In this document: positions 12,203 through 19,753 of the stretch, in pieces
Layout of the letters: each line of letters begins with the position of its first letter
How positions within the stretch are numbered: the first letter of the stretch is position 1
Notes under the pieces: generated by a model
The model's database searches: none
Told to the model about the DNA's origin: nothing
The model's input: only the letters and a program-made list of their open reading frames with translations
Position numbers and translations under genes: made by a program
Assembly (NCBI RefSeq): GCF_900289045.1
Contig: NZ_LT985188.1
Span: forward strand, 310,001-374,000
Direction: 5' to 3'
From: Micropruina glycogenica
GTDB lineage: Bacteria; Actinomycetota; Actinomycetes; Propionibacteriales; Propionibacteriaceae
DNA: 64,000 bases

Positions 12203-12267
12203 GCGTTTCGCGTCTCCTCAGCTGTTTACGGCAGTGACGCTAGGCCGTGAACCTGTGCCTTTGCTGT

Positions 12268-12290
12268 GTTCAGCTGTGGTTCAGGCTGTG
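12268..12290. promoter_or_regulatory. Candidate operator: GTTCAG direct repeat, 11-bp spacing
   Basis: GTTCAGCTGTG at 12268 is followed by GTTCAGGCTGTG at 12279, two direct half-sites 11 bp apart, 66 bp upstream of the exporter operon start at 12202. Head-to-tail sites at about one helical turn are typical for OmpR/PhoB-type response regulators. The two-component regulator in this window is of the NarL type, so the binder is probably encoded elsewhere. Confidence 0.35.
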
Positions 12291-12300
12291 CCGGAACCGC

Positions 12301-12948
12301 TTAGCCAAGGGCGAGCCAGGCGTGCAGCGCCGGGTCGTCCAGCGAGCTCAGAAAGGCGTGCGCGTCACTGGGGTCGCTGGGGCCGGACGGAATCATCGCC
12401 ACCCACAGTCCCGCCGCCCGCGCGGCGGCGGCCCCGGTGCGGGAATCCTCGATCGCGATCGCGTCGCCGGGCGCGACGCCCAGCAGTTCGCAGGCCCGCA
12501 GGTAGGCATCGGGGGCCGGCTTGCCGTTCGGCACCTCGTCACCGGCGACGACGATGTCGACCAACGCGGCCAGCCCCGAGCCGTTCAACGAGATGTCGAG
12601 CAACTCGCGCGGGGTGTTGCTGGCCACCGCGTACGGCACCCGGCTGCGCAGCAGGCCGAGCAACTCGACGGCGCCCGGCATCGGCGGCGCGTCGCGGCGC
12701 AACTCCACCCGGGCGCGCTGCATCAGGTCGGCCAGCACGACCGGCTGTGGCTCGTCGAAGTACTCGGCCATGATGCGGGCCGTCTCGGCCACCGCGGTGC
12801 CCAAAAACAGGTGTCGCTCGGTGTCGCCGTAGGGCACCCCCCGGCTGGTGAACATGGCCTGCTCGGCCACTCCCCAGGGCTTCTCGGTGTCGGCCAGCAG
12901 TCCGTCGAAGTCGAACACCACGGCTTGAACGGGGTCTGGGCGGCGCAT
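12301..12948 (-). CDS. HAD-superfamily phosphatase, beta-phosphoglucomutase-like
   Basis: A 215-aa haloacid-dehalogenase hydrolase. Motif I is VVFDFDGLLADTE (nucleophile Asp and the following Asp), motif II is around VASNTP, and motifs III/IV lie in NGKPAPDAYLRACELLG and AIEDSRTGAAAARAAG. The alpha-helical cap between motifs I and II is of subclass IA, as in sugar-phosphate phosphatases and phosphoglucomutases. The ATG at 12948 is preferred because GGTGG lies before it; an in-frame ATG at 12960 would add four residues. The frame continues open upstream but only as antisense through the IS element, so that extension is not real. Substrate cannot be told. Confidence 0.85.
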   Translation of the reverse strand: MRRPDPVQAVVFDFDGLLADTEKPWGVAEQAMFTSRGVPYGDTERHLFLGTAVAETARIMAEYFDEPQPVVLADLMQRARVELRRDAPPMPGAVELLGLLRSRVPYAVASNTPRELLDISLNGSGLAALVDIVVAGDEVPNGKPAPDAYLRACELLGVAPGDAIAIEDSRTGAAAARAAGLWVAMIPSGPSDPSDAHAFLSSLDDPALHAWLALG

Positions 12949-12978
12949 GGACGCCACCATAGGCGGGTGCCAGCCCCA

Positions 12979-13060
12979 GTCATCCCGGCGAACGCCGGGA
13001 TCTCGTCGTTGAGTGTGTCGCGATCGTGGTGGAAGATTCCGGCGTTCGCCGGAATGACGG
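12979..13060. repeat. Pair of REP-like palindromes left of the IS element
   Basis: CATCCCGGCGAACGCCGGGA (from about 12980) and, 35-40 bp on, GATTCCGGCGTTCGCCGGAA (from about 13035) are each palindromic and lie in opposite orientation to each other. They are followed at 13062 by GTCTCGACAAGCT, the other dispersed repeat type of this genome and the left half of the IS110 target. Similar palindromes occur near 38326, 53450, 58230, 58335 and 58410. Confidence 0.8.
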
Positions 13061-13129
13061 GGTCTCGACAAGCTGTGAGAGTTGGTGGTGGCTGGCCTGG
13101 GGCTAGCTGGCAGGGTGGTGGGACCGGTT

Positions 13130-13310
13130 GTTCGTGTGCGGGTCGTGACCCTTCGACAAGCTGACCGTCCGCAATTGTGCGGGGTGTCTTGGTCGAGATC
13201 TGTCCGGCTCGTGCACGGAGAACCGGCCGACCATCCCGGCCCACTCGTTGGCCTGATAGAAGCCCGTCCCACCGCTTTGGCGGGGTGACCGATCACAGTA
13301 ACGCCACGGG
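13130..13310 (+). ncRNA. Putative IS110 bridge RNA with readable target and donor guides
   Basis: The left-end non-coding region contains the guide pairs expected of a bridge RNA. Target loop: TCGACAAGCT at 13153-13162 is identical to the left target flank (13065-13074), and GGTCGAG at 13191-13197 is the reverse complement of the right target CTCGACC (14467-14473); a CCGC/GCGG hairpin (13169-13182) lies between them. Donor loop: ATAGAAGC at 13256-13263 repeats the element's right end (14457-14464), and TCACAG at 13293-13298 is the reverse complement of the left end CTGTGA (13073-13078), again with a GC-rich hairpin between. The order target loop then donor loop matches IS621. The RNA ends are estimates. 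Confidence 0.75.
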
Positions 13311-13389
13311 TGACTCTTTCCCCGGGATGGCCGCGCCGGTTCGACCGGCTCGATGCCCAACATCCCGAAAACAGGAGGCTCAGACACCG

Positions 13390-14460
13390 ATGGCCATCGT
13401 TGCAGATACCTACACCTATGTGGTGGGTGTGGACACCCACGCCGCCACTCATCATTACGCGATCGTGGAGACCCGTAGCGGCGGCCAGATCACCCACGGG
13501 AAGTTCCCCACCCATGCCGCGGGCTTGTTGCGGGCCGTGGATTGGATCAGCCGCCGCACCAGTGTTGACGACAACCCAGCTGTCGACCAGGTGCTGATCA
13601 GCATGGAAGGCACCGGCAGTTACGGCGCCCAGGCAGCCGAGCTGCTCGCCGCACGCGGTTACCGGGTCGTCGACGCACCCTCGCCGAAACGGGCTCGTGG
13701 CAGCGGCAAGAACGACCACATCGATGCCCTGGTCGCTGCCCGCGGCGCGTTACCCAAGGACAGCGAACGGCTCGCCGACCGACGCGCCGGCCATACCCGT
13801 GCCGCGCTGCAGATCCTGCTCACCGCCCGCGACAGCATGCGACGCGACCGGACCCGTTCCAAGAACCAGCTCACCGCGCTGCTACGCACCCACAACCTCG
13901 ACATCGATGCCCGCAAGGGAATCAACAAGGTCCACATCAGCCTCATTGCGGGCTGGCGCAAGCGGCCCACCGACACCACCCTGGCCCGGATCGCCCGCAC
14001 CGAAGCGCACCGCCTCGCCACCCGCATCCACACCCTGGACGCCGACCTCGACAGCAACGAGAAAGCCATCAACGCCCTCGTGCGTGAACTCGAACCAACC
14101 CTGCTCGACCTGCCCGGCCTCGGACCCATCAACGCCGCCATTGTGCTCGCCGTCTGGTCTCACCCCGGCCGCATCCATGACGAAGCCGGCTTCGCCAAGA
14201 TCGGCGGCGTCTGCCCCCTGGAGATCTCCTCGGGCAACTCCAAGGATCATCGCCTCAACCGCACCGGCGACCGACAACTCAACTCAGCCCTGAACTCCAT
14301 CGCGAACACCCGCATGCGACACGACGAAACCACCAAGGCCTACGTCAAGAAACGCAAACAGCAAGGCCAAACCAAACCCCGAATCCGACGCTGCCTCAAG
14401 CGCTACATCGCCCGCCAAATCTTCCGACACCTCAACACGACCACCCTTGACAAGACATAG
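13390..14460 (+). CDS. IS110-family transposase (bridge-RNA-guided DEDD recombinase)
   Basis: A 356-aa recombinase with an N-terminal RuvC-like DEDD domain (Asp15 in GVDTH, Glu73 in SMEGTGSYG, Asp109 and Asp112 in KNDHIDA) and a C-terminal Transposase_20 domain (LLDLPGLGPINAAIVLAVW, then EISSGNSKDHRLNRTGDRQL with the catalytic Ser near 280-284). The ATG at 13390 follows AGGAGG. All catalytic motifs are present, so the gene looks intact. It acts on DNA together with the RNA encoded just upstream, recombining the element circle into its target without target duplication. Confidence 0.95.
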   Translation: MAIVADTYTYVVGVDTHAATHHYAIVETRSGGQITHGKFPTHAAGLLRAVDWISRRTSVDDNPAVDQVLISMEGTGSYGAQAAELLAARGYRVVDAPSPKRARGSGKNDHIDALVAARGALPKDSERLADRRAGHTRAALQILLTARDSMRRDRTRSKNQLTALLRTHNLDIDARKGINKVHISLIAGWRKRPTDTTLARIARTEAHRLATRIHTLDADLDSNEKAINALVRELEPTLLDLPGLGPINAAIVLAVWSHPGRIHDEAGFAKIGGVCPLEISSGNSKDHRLNRTGDRQLNSALNSIANTRMRHDETTKAYVKKRKQQGQTKPRIRRCLKRYIARQIFRHLNTTTLDKT

Positions 14461-14537
14461 AAGCGTCTCGACCACCCAAGCTCGACCGCGGAACCGCAAC
14501 GGCCCGCCGCCCGCCCTGAGATACCATGAGGGCGATT

Positions 14538-14661
14538 CGTGCTCCGGGGTCGGTGTAAGTCCGAACCGGCGGTGACAGTCCGCGACCCGTCGCAGCAATG
14601 CGACGGTTGATCCGGTGAAACTCCGGAACCGACGGTGAAAGTCCGGATGGGAGGCAGCACG
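14538..14661 (+). ncRNA. FMN riboswitch (RFN element)
   Basis: The aptamer is recognisable by its conserved blocks in order: GGGGTCGGTGTAAGTCCG, ACCGGCGGTGACAGTCCGCG, a variable hairpin (CCCGTCGCAGCAATGCGACGG), GATCCGGTGAAACTCCGG and ACCGACGGTGAAAGTCCGG, then ATGGGAGGCAGCACG. The closing P1 helix pairs CGTGCT (14538-14543) with AGCACG (14656-14661). It precedes the riboflavin-type transporter genes, so high FMN should shut off uptake. A possible -10 (TACCAT, 14522-14527) lies just before it, about 55 bp after the IS110 right end, with no obvious -35. Confidence 0.95.
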
Positions 14662-14691
14662 GGCGGCGTCCGCTTCTGCGTGCGCCGTCGA

Positions 14692-14741
14692 TCGGCGCAT
14701 TCTCCTGCGCCGACCCCCGGTCGCGAAGCGAACCGGAGGAG
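14692..14741 (+). promoter_or_regulatory. Riboswitch expression platform with RBS-masking hairpin
   Basis: Downstream of the aptamer is a perfect 8-bp hairpin, TCGGCGCA/TGCGCCGA (14692-14713, loop TTCTCC), not followed by a T run. A second hairpin pairs CCGGTCGC (14717-14724) with GCGAACCGG (14728-14736, one bulged A). Its 3' arm ends in the first bases of the ribosome site GGAGGAG (14735-14741). This fits translational control by sequestration of the start site, the usual mode in high-GC actinobacteria, rather than attenuation. Confidence 0.6.
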
Positions 14742-14744
14742 ACG

Positions 14745-15509
14745 ATGACCAGCATCAGCCCGCAGACCAGGCGCCTCGTCGCGCCCCTGCTGCTCGGGCT
14801 CGCCCTGCTGGCGCTCTGGACGGCCCTGGCCGGCGTCGCCTCACCCGTACTGCTGCCCGGCCCCGCGAAGGTGCTGGCGCGGTTCTGGAGCGACCTGATC
14901 ACCGGAGCCCTGTGGCCCTACCTCGCCGTCACCCTTGCCGAAGCCCTGGGCGGCTGCCTGATCGGCGCCGCCGTCGCGCTGCCGCTATCCGTGGCGATTC
15001 ACCGCTCGGCGTGGTTCTCGGACGCCGTCCAACCGTTTCTCGGCGCCACCCAGGCCATTCCTGCGGTGGCGCTGGCGCCCCTGCTCGTGCTGTGGATCGG
15101 CTACGGCCTGCTGCCCGTGGTCTTGCTCTGCGCACTCATCGTGTTCTTTCCGATTCTGGTGGCCGCCGTGGTGGGCCTGCGCATGGTGCCCCGCGAGGTG
15201 GTGGACGCCGCCAGGCTGGACGGCGCCGGCAGCCTCGGCCTGCTGCATCACGTCGAGGCCCCGCTGGCGCTGCCCTCGCTGCTGGGCGGGTTCAAGAACG
15301 GCTTCGCGCTCAGCGTCACCGGCGCCGTGGTGGGCGAAATGGTGATGGGCGGCAGCGGCCTGGGCACCGTGCTCACCGTGCAACGCGACGCCGTCGACAC
15401 CACCGGCATGTTCGCCACCATCGCCTGGCTGTGCGTGATCGCCGCCACCGCCTATTCGTTGATCACCTGGTGGGAGCGCCGCTCCGCCATCGTCGAAGCC
15501 CTGACCTGA
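14745..15509 (+). CDS. ribX: Riboflavin-type ABC transporter permease
   Basis: A 254-aa inner-membrane permease of the SsuC/TauC (BPD_transp_1) family with about six helices and the cytoplasmic EAA loop (DAARLDGAGSLGLLHHVEAP). Membership in this family alone does not give the substrate, but the FMN riboswitch directly upstream and the SsuA-like lipoprotein directly downstream fit the RibXY riboflavin or flavin-precursor uptake systems. No ATPase gene is present between or next to the two, so an ATPase encoded elsewhere must energise it. The ATG at 14745 follows GGAGGAG. Confidence 0.75.
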   Translation: MTSISPQTRRLVAPLLLGLALLALWTALAGVASPVLLPGPAKVLARFWSDLITGALWPYLAVTLAEALGGCLIGAAVALPLSVAIHRSAWFSDAVQPFLGATQAIPAVALAPLLVLWIGYGLLPVVLLCALIVFFPILVAAVVGLRMVPREVVDAARLDGAGSLGLLHHVEAPLALPSLLGGFKNGFALSVTGAVVGEMVMGGSGLGTVLTVQRDAVDTTGMFATIAWLCVIAATAYSLITWWERRSAIVEALT

Positions 15510-15533
15510 AACAAAGCCTCGAAGGAGTCGTCC

Positions 15534-16544
15534 ATGCACCGCCGAACCCTGCTGACCGCCGCTCTGGCGCTCGCCGCCGCGGGCTGCGCCGGCCCGTCCA
15601 CCACCAGCGGGTCGCCTGCGGCCTCGGGCAGCGCGCCCACCAGCCGGGCCGTCATCGGGCTCAGCTACATACCCAACGTGCAGTTCGCGCCGTTCTATGT
15701 GGGTGTCAACGACAAGCTGTTCGACCCGGTGCCGGCCCAGGTGAGCCTGCGTCATCACGGCGCCACCGAGGGCCTGTTCAACGCGCTCACCTCAGGTGCC
15801 GAGCACTTTCTGGTGGCGGCCGGCAGCGAGGCCATGCAGGCGCGCGCCGAGGGTGTCGACGTGATCGCCGTGGGCGCCTACTACAAGTCGTTTCCGGTGC
15901 AGGTGCTGGCACTCGACTCTTCACCCGTTCAGGCCCTGGCCGACCTGAAGGGCCGGCGGTTGGGTGTGCCCGGCCGCTACGGCGAATCGTGGCTGGCGGC
16001 CCAGGTGGCGCTCAACACCGCCGGGCTGACCGAGGCCGACGTGACGATCGTCGAGGTCGGCTACACCCAGGTCGCCGCGCTGACCACCAAGAAGGTGGAC
16101 GCCGTGGTCGGCTTCACCACCAACGAACTGGTGCAGCTGCAACTCGCGGGCGCCAACCCACGCGCACTGCCGGTGGCCGCCGGCACCGTGCCCCTGGTCA
16201 GCACCTGCCTGCTCACCACCACCGCGTACGCCAAGAAGAACCCCGAGGTCGTCCGCCAGGTGGTGCAGGCGGTGGCGAGCGCGATCGAGGCCACCGCTGC
16301 CGACCAGCCGAAGGCGATCGACATCGCCGCCACCCAGATTCCGGGGTGGACGGCCGCGGCCCGGCCCAACGCCGAAGCGGTGCTGCAGGCGTCCATCGAC
16401 CTGATGGACGTGCACGACGGCACCTTCGGCCCGGCCCTGGACGCGACGCAGTGGGCTCAGATGGCTGAGTTTCTGCAATCGGGAAAGCTGATCAAGACCC
16501 CGGTCACGGCCACGGACGCCTTCACCAACACCTTCGCGATGTGA
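15534..16544 (+). CDS. ribY: Riboflavin-type ABC transporter substrate-binding lipoprotein
   Basis: A 336-aa lipoprotein with signal peptide and lipobox LAAAGC (lipidated Cys near residue 19) and an NMT1/SsuA-type periplasmic-binding fold (GLSYIPNVQFAPFYVGVNDK, then FNALTSGAEHFLVAAGSEAM and DLKGRRLGVPGRYGESW). Proteins of this fold bind sulfonates, pyrimidine thiamin precursors or flavins. The upstream FMN riboswitch makes riboflavin the most likely ligand. It is 24 bp after the permease in the same transcript, with AAGGAG before its ATG. Confidence 0.75.
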   Translation: MHRRTLLTAALALAAAGCAGPSTTSGSPAASGSAPTSRAVIGLSYIPNVQFAPFYVGVNDKLFDPVPAQVSLRHHGATEGLFNALTSGAEHFLVAAGSEAMQARAEGVDVIAVGAYYKSFPVQVLALDSSPVQALADLKGRRLGVPGRYGESWLAAQVALNTAGLTEADVTIVEVGYTQVAALTTKKVDAVVGFTTNELVQLQLAGANPRALPVAAGTVPLVSTCLLTTTAYAKKNPEVVRQVVQAVASAIEATAADQPKAIDIAATQIPGWTAAARPNAEAVLQASIDLMDVHDGTFGPALDATQWAQMAEFLQSGKLIKTPVTATDAFTNTFAM

Positions 16545-16686
16545 CCAGTCACGGACCCGCCTGGCGACCGTCGGACGGGAGTGGCACTATGACGGGTATG
16601 AGCCAGGTCGGTCCCGGAACGCCGAATTTCGTCCCGGGCAGAGCCCCCATGCGCGGGCCGCGGGTCAGTGCGAGCGATGGTTCGGA

Positions 16687-18957
16687 GTGCCGGGACGCGT
16701 GTTTTCGTTTGTGAGAAGCGGCGGCAACCTGGGCAGGGCTGATCCTGCGCGGGGTGCGACCGCGTCCGGTCTGCGGCTGTGGCTGGCGCGCGCCCTGGGC
16801 ATGACCTGCCTGGCCATTCTGGTGCCTGCGCTGTTCATCTCACTCAACCAGTTGCCCTACCTGCACTGGATCTGGCTGGTGTTGGTCGGCGGCAGCATCG
16901 TCGGTTTCAGCCTGCTGATGCCGGTGTACGCGTGGCAACTGGGTGATGTTCGGTGGCTGTCGGGGGCGTACGCGCTGGCTGTTCTGGTGGGTCTGCTGAC
17001 CTGGCCGCTGGCCTGGCTCATCGACACCCCGGCGCAAGCAGCGCCGTGGCTGTGGATGTGTCTCGGGGTGGCCAGCGTGTGCGCTGCGATGGCCACCACC
17101 GTGGGGGTGGGGTTCGGCTACGCCGCCGTTTCGTCGCTGGCGTTCGGTTTCGTGCGGCTCACGCCGGCCGGCGGCGCCCGCCCACCGCTGGGGGCGCTGC
17201 AGGACGTGCTCACCCTGATGGTGCTGCCCACCGCCCTGTTGCTACTGATTCAGTTCTTCGCCGGGGCGGTCGAAGAGCTGGACGCCACCACCGCCGAATC
17301 TCAGCGCGTCGAGGCCGACCGGGCCATCGACAAGGCGCTCAGCCAGCGCCGCACCGTGCTCGACGGCATCATTCACGACCGGGTGATGACCAGCCTGGTG
17401 GCGGCGGTGCAGACCGACCAGCCGCGCGGCGAGGTGGCCGACCTGGCCGGGGCGGCGCTCGACTCGCTGGCCGAAGCGGGAGCCCCGACCGACGTGGGGC
17501 AGCCGCTGTCGCCCCATCAACTGGCCCGGCTGATCGAGGGCATGGTCGAGGCCGTGTGTCCGCAGGCCACGGTCAATGTGGACGCCGACAGCGACGCGGT
17601 GGCCGTCAGCGCGTCGGTGGCCAGTACGCTCGGGCAGGCAGCGCGCGAAGCCGTGATGAACGTCACCCGGCACGCCGAGGCCGACCAGGTGACGATCGAC
17701 ATCTCGGCTCGGCTGGTCGGTGACGACCAGCGGGTGCGGGTCGACGTTCGTGACGACGGCCGCGGCTTCGACCCCGCCGAGGTGCCCGAGGGTCGGTTCG
17801 GCATTCGGGTGTCGATGAGAGAGCGCATGGCGGGCGTCGGCGGCACGGTCGACATCACCTCGCGCCCCGGTGACGGCACGCTGGTCAGCCTGCGCTGGAG
17901 CGGCCGCGACCAGCAGGCGGGCGAAACGATCTCGCGGCGCCGGGCGTCCGAGGCGTTACGTTCGGTGCTGCGCGTCGAGGTCTTTCTGTTTCTGGTCTGG
18001 CTGGTGGTCGGCGTGCAGGTGGTGGTCGGGTTGATCTCGGCGATCTCGATGCCCAACCAGGGCCCGGTGCTGGTGGCCCAGGGGTTGGCCATCGCAGCCA
18101 CCGCGATCGCACTGCACAAGGCCGGCGATCGTCCGATGACCACGCTGGAGGCCGGCCTGGTGGTGGTGTGCCTGGTGGCGATCGCGCATCTGGTGCACGC
18201 CACGTTGCCCATCGGCGAGATGCCCACCAACTCCACCTGGCACAGCACCGTGATCATGGCGTTGCTGATCACGGTGCTGGTGCGCGGCCAGCGACTGGCC
18301 GCCTGGCTGGGGCTGGCGGTCTTCGTGGCGCAGGCCGTCTACTGGGCACGCACGCACGAACTCGGGCCGGCAGCGGTGCTGCAAGAGATCTTCGGGCCCG
18401 TGCTCTGGCTGGGGCTGGCCACCCTGGTGCTGCGCGGCCTGCGCTCGATCGGCGAGCAACTGGTGCGGGTGCGCAAGCGCTCGCGCGAGAACACCCAGGC
18501 CATGGCCGAGAGCTTCTCGAACCTGGTGCTGCGTGACGTGTGGCTCACCCAGTTGCGCGAGCAGATCGGCCCGCTGCTGCAGAACCTGGCCGACCCGACC
18601 CACCAACTCACCCAGGCCGAGCGCGACGACTGCCGCATTCTCGAGGGCCGGCTGCGTGACGCGTTGCGCGCCGGCAACCTCGTCTCGCAAGGGGTCTCGG
18701 ACGCCATTCAGGCCGCCCGCGGACGCGGCGTCGAGGTGGTGCTGGTCGACAACCGCGGGTCGCGGCTGCCCGAGGCCGTCCGGTTGGCCACGCTGCGTCG
18801 ACTGGAGCAACTCGTGCGCACCTCCACCAGCGGACGTATCGTGGCGCGCACCGCACCCGAGGGCTATTCCGAGGCAGTCACCATTCTCACCGTCGACGCC
18901 GAACGCAATCTGACTACGATTGACGAGACCGGCACGGTGACAGTGAGGAAGACATGA
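16687..18957 (+). CDS. NarL-type sensor kinase with two membrane domains
   Basis: A 756-aa protein from a GTG whose ribosome site is weak, so the start is uncertain. Residues about 30-195 form a first multi-helix membrane domain. A HisKA_3-type dimerisation helix follows with His230 in LDGIIHDRVMTSL, then an HATPase domain with Asn325 (EAVMNVTRHAEA) and DDGRGFD (356-362). Unusually, this is followed by a second membrane domain of about five helices (430-585) and a cytosolic tail (590-756) with a long helix and a small alpha/beta-like region. The tail could be a degenerate second kinase module. Its stop overlaps the response regulator start by 4 bp. Signal unknown. Confidence 0.85.
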   Translation: MPGRVFSFVRSGGNLGRADPARGATASGLRLWLARALGMTCLAILVPALFISLNQLPYLHWIWLVLVGGSIVGFSLLMPVYAWQLGDVRWLSGAYALAVLVGLLTWPLAWLIDTPAQAAPWLWMCLGVASVCAAMATTVGVGFGYAAVSSLAFGFVRLTPAGGARPPLGALQDVLTLMVLPTALLLLIQFFAGAVEELDATTAESQRVEADRAIDKALSQRRTVLDGIIHDRVMTSLVAAVQTDQPRGEVADLAGAALDSLAEAGAPTDVGQPLSPHQLARLIEGMVEAVCPQATVNVDADSDAVAVSASVASTLGQAAREAVMNVTRHAEADQVTIDISARLVGDDQRVRVDVRDDGRGFDPAEVPEGRFGIRVSMRERMAGVGGTVDITSRPGDGTLVSLRWSGRDQQAGETISRRRASEALRSVLRVEVFLFLVWLVVGVQVVVGLISAISMPNQGPVLVAQGLAIAATAIALHKAGDRPMTTLEAGLVVVCLVAIAHLVHATLPIGEMPTNSTWHSTVIMALLITVLVRGQRLAAWLGLAVFVAQAVYWARTHELGPAAVLQEIFGPVLWLGLATLVLRGLRSIGEQLVRVRKRSRENTQAMAESFSNLVLRDVWLTQLREQIGPLLQNLADPTHQLTQAERDDCRILEGRLRDALRAGNLVSQGVSDAIQAARGRGVEVVLVDNRGSRLPEAVRLATLRRLEQLVRTSTSGRIVARTAPEGYSEAVTILTVDAERNLTTIDETGTVTVRKT

Positions 18958-19616
18958 GCGATCCAGCCCCGATCCGTGCCGCGATCATCGACGATCACGA
19001 GGCGATTCGGCTGGGCGTGGGTGCGGCCCTGCAGCAGCACACCGCGGGCCAGGTGAAGGTGGTCAGTTCGCACGAGACCGTCGATGAGTTTCTGGCCGAC
19101 GACGTCGACGCCGACGTGGTGATGCTCGATCTATCACTGGGCGACGATTCCGACCCCAAAGAGAACGTCGAGAAGCTCGCCGAGGGCGGCTACCGCATTC
19201 TGGTCTACTCGATCGCCGACGACATCAGGCTGGTGCGGCGTGCGCTGGCCGGTGGGGCCGACGGGGTGTGCCGCAAGGCCGAGCCGATCGCGCAGACCAT
19301 CGAGGCGCTCGAGGCGGTGGCGAACGGCCAGATGGTGCTGAGCCAAGAGATTCTGGCGGCCATCGAGTCCGACACCACCTACGTGGCGGCCAGCCTCGGC
19401 CCGCGCGAACGGCAGGTGTTGTCGCTGTATGTGGCAGGGCTCGAAATTCCCGAAGTGGCCCAGCAGTTGTACATCACCGAGAACAGCGTCAAGGAGTACC
19501 TCAAGCGCATTCGGGTGAAGTACACCCAGGTCGACCGGCCGGCCAACAACAAGCTCGACCTGCTGCGCCGGGCCATCGAGGACGGCATCATTCCGCCGGT
19601 GCAGCGACGCAACTGA
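18954..19616 (+). CDS. NarL/LuxR-type response regulator
   Basis: A 220-aa regulator with an N-terminal receiver domain (acidic pair Asp13-Asp14 in IIDDHEAIRLG, phospho-acceptor Asp59 in VVMLDLSL, Lys in CRKAEP) and a C-terminal LuxR-type helix-turn-helix (LGPRERQVLSLYVAGLEIPE, then VAQQLYITENSVKEYLKRIR). The ATGA overlap with the kinase makes it the cognate partner. Targets are unknown; no autoregulatory site was recognised upstream of the kinase. Confidence 0.92.
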   Translation: MSDPAPIRAAIIDDHEAIRLGVGAALQQHTAGQVKVVSSHETVDEFLADDVDADVVMLDLSLGDDSDPKENVEKLAEGGYRILVYSIADDIRLVRRALAGGADGVCRKAEPIAQTIEALEAVANGQMVLSQEILAAIESDTTYVAASLGPRERQVLSLYVAGLEIPEVAQQLYITENSVKEYLKRIRVKYTQVDRPANNKLDLLRRAIEDGIIPPVQRRN

Positions 19617-19753
19617 GTTCTTCAGGGAAGCGCTGATTCTTGTTGATCGAGCTTGTCGAGATCGCATCTCGGTAAGGGTTCCGACACGCTCAACCAGCGC
19701 GGCCGGTTGATCAACGCTTGCCCCCGGGGGTCAGGGCATACCTTGGCGGTGGC

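Larger units (their letters stand above)
13075..14468 (+). mobile_element. IS110-family insertion sequence in a REP-like target
   Basis: Boundaries are inferred from a CT core dinucleotide on both sides (13073-13074 and 14467-14468), which gives an element of about 1.39 kb with no terminal inverted repeats, as expected of IS110. Joining the flanks gives TCGACAAG-CT-CGACC, the same repeat seen uninterrupted at about 31914 (one mismatch on the right) and in part at 53392. The left end is about 315 bp of non-coding DNA carrying a bridge RNA, followed by one transposase gene and almost no right-end sequence. This is the IS110-group layout, as in IS621, not the IS1111 layout. Confidence 0.85.

Noticed and set aside
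12949-13719. N-terminal extension of the HAD phosphatase to 472 residues
   Set aside because: The open frame runs antisense through the IS110 left end and transposase; the HAD fold starts at the ATG near 12948.
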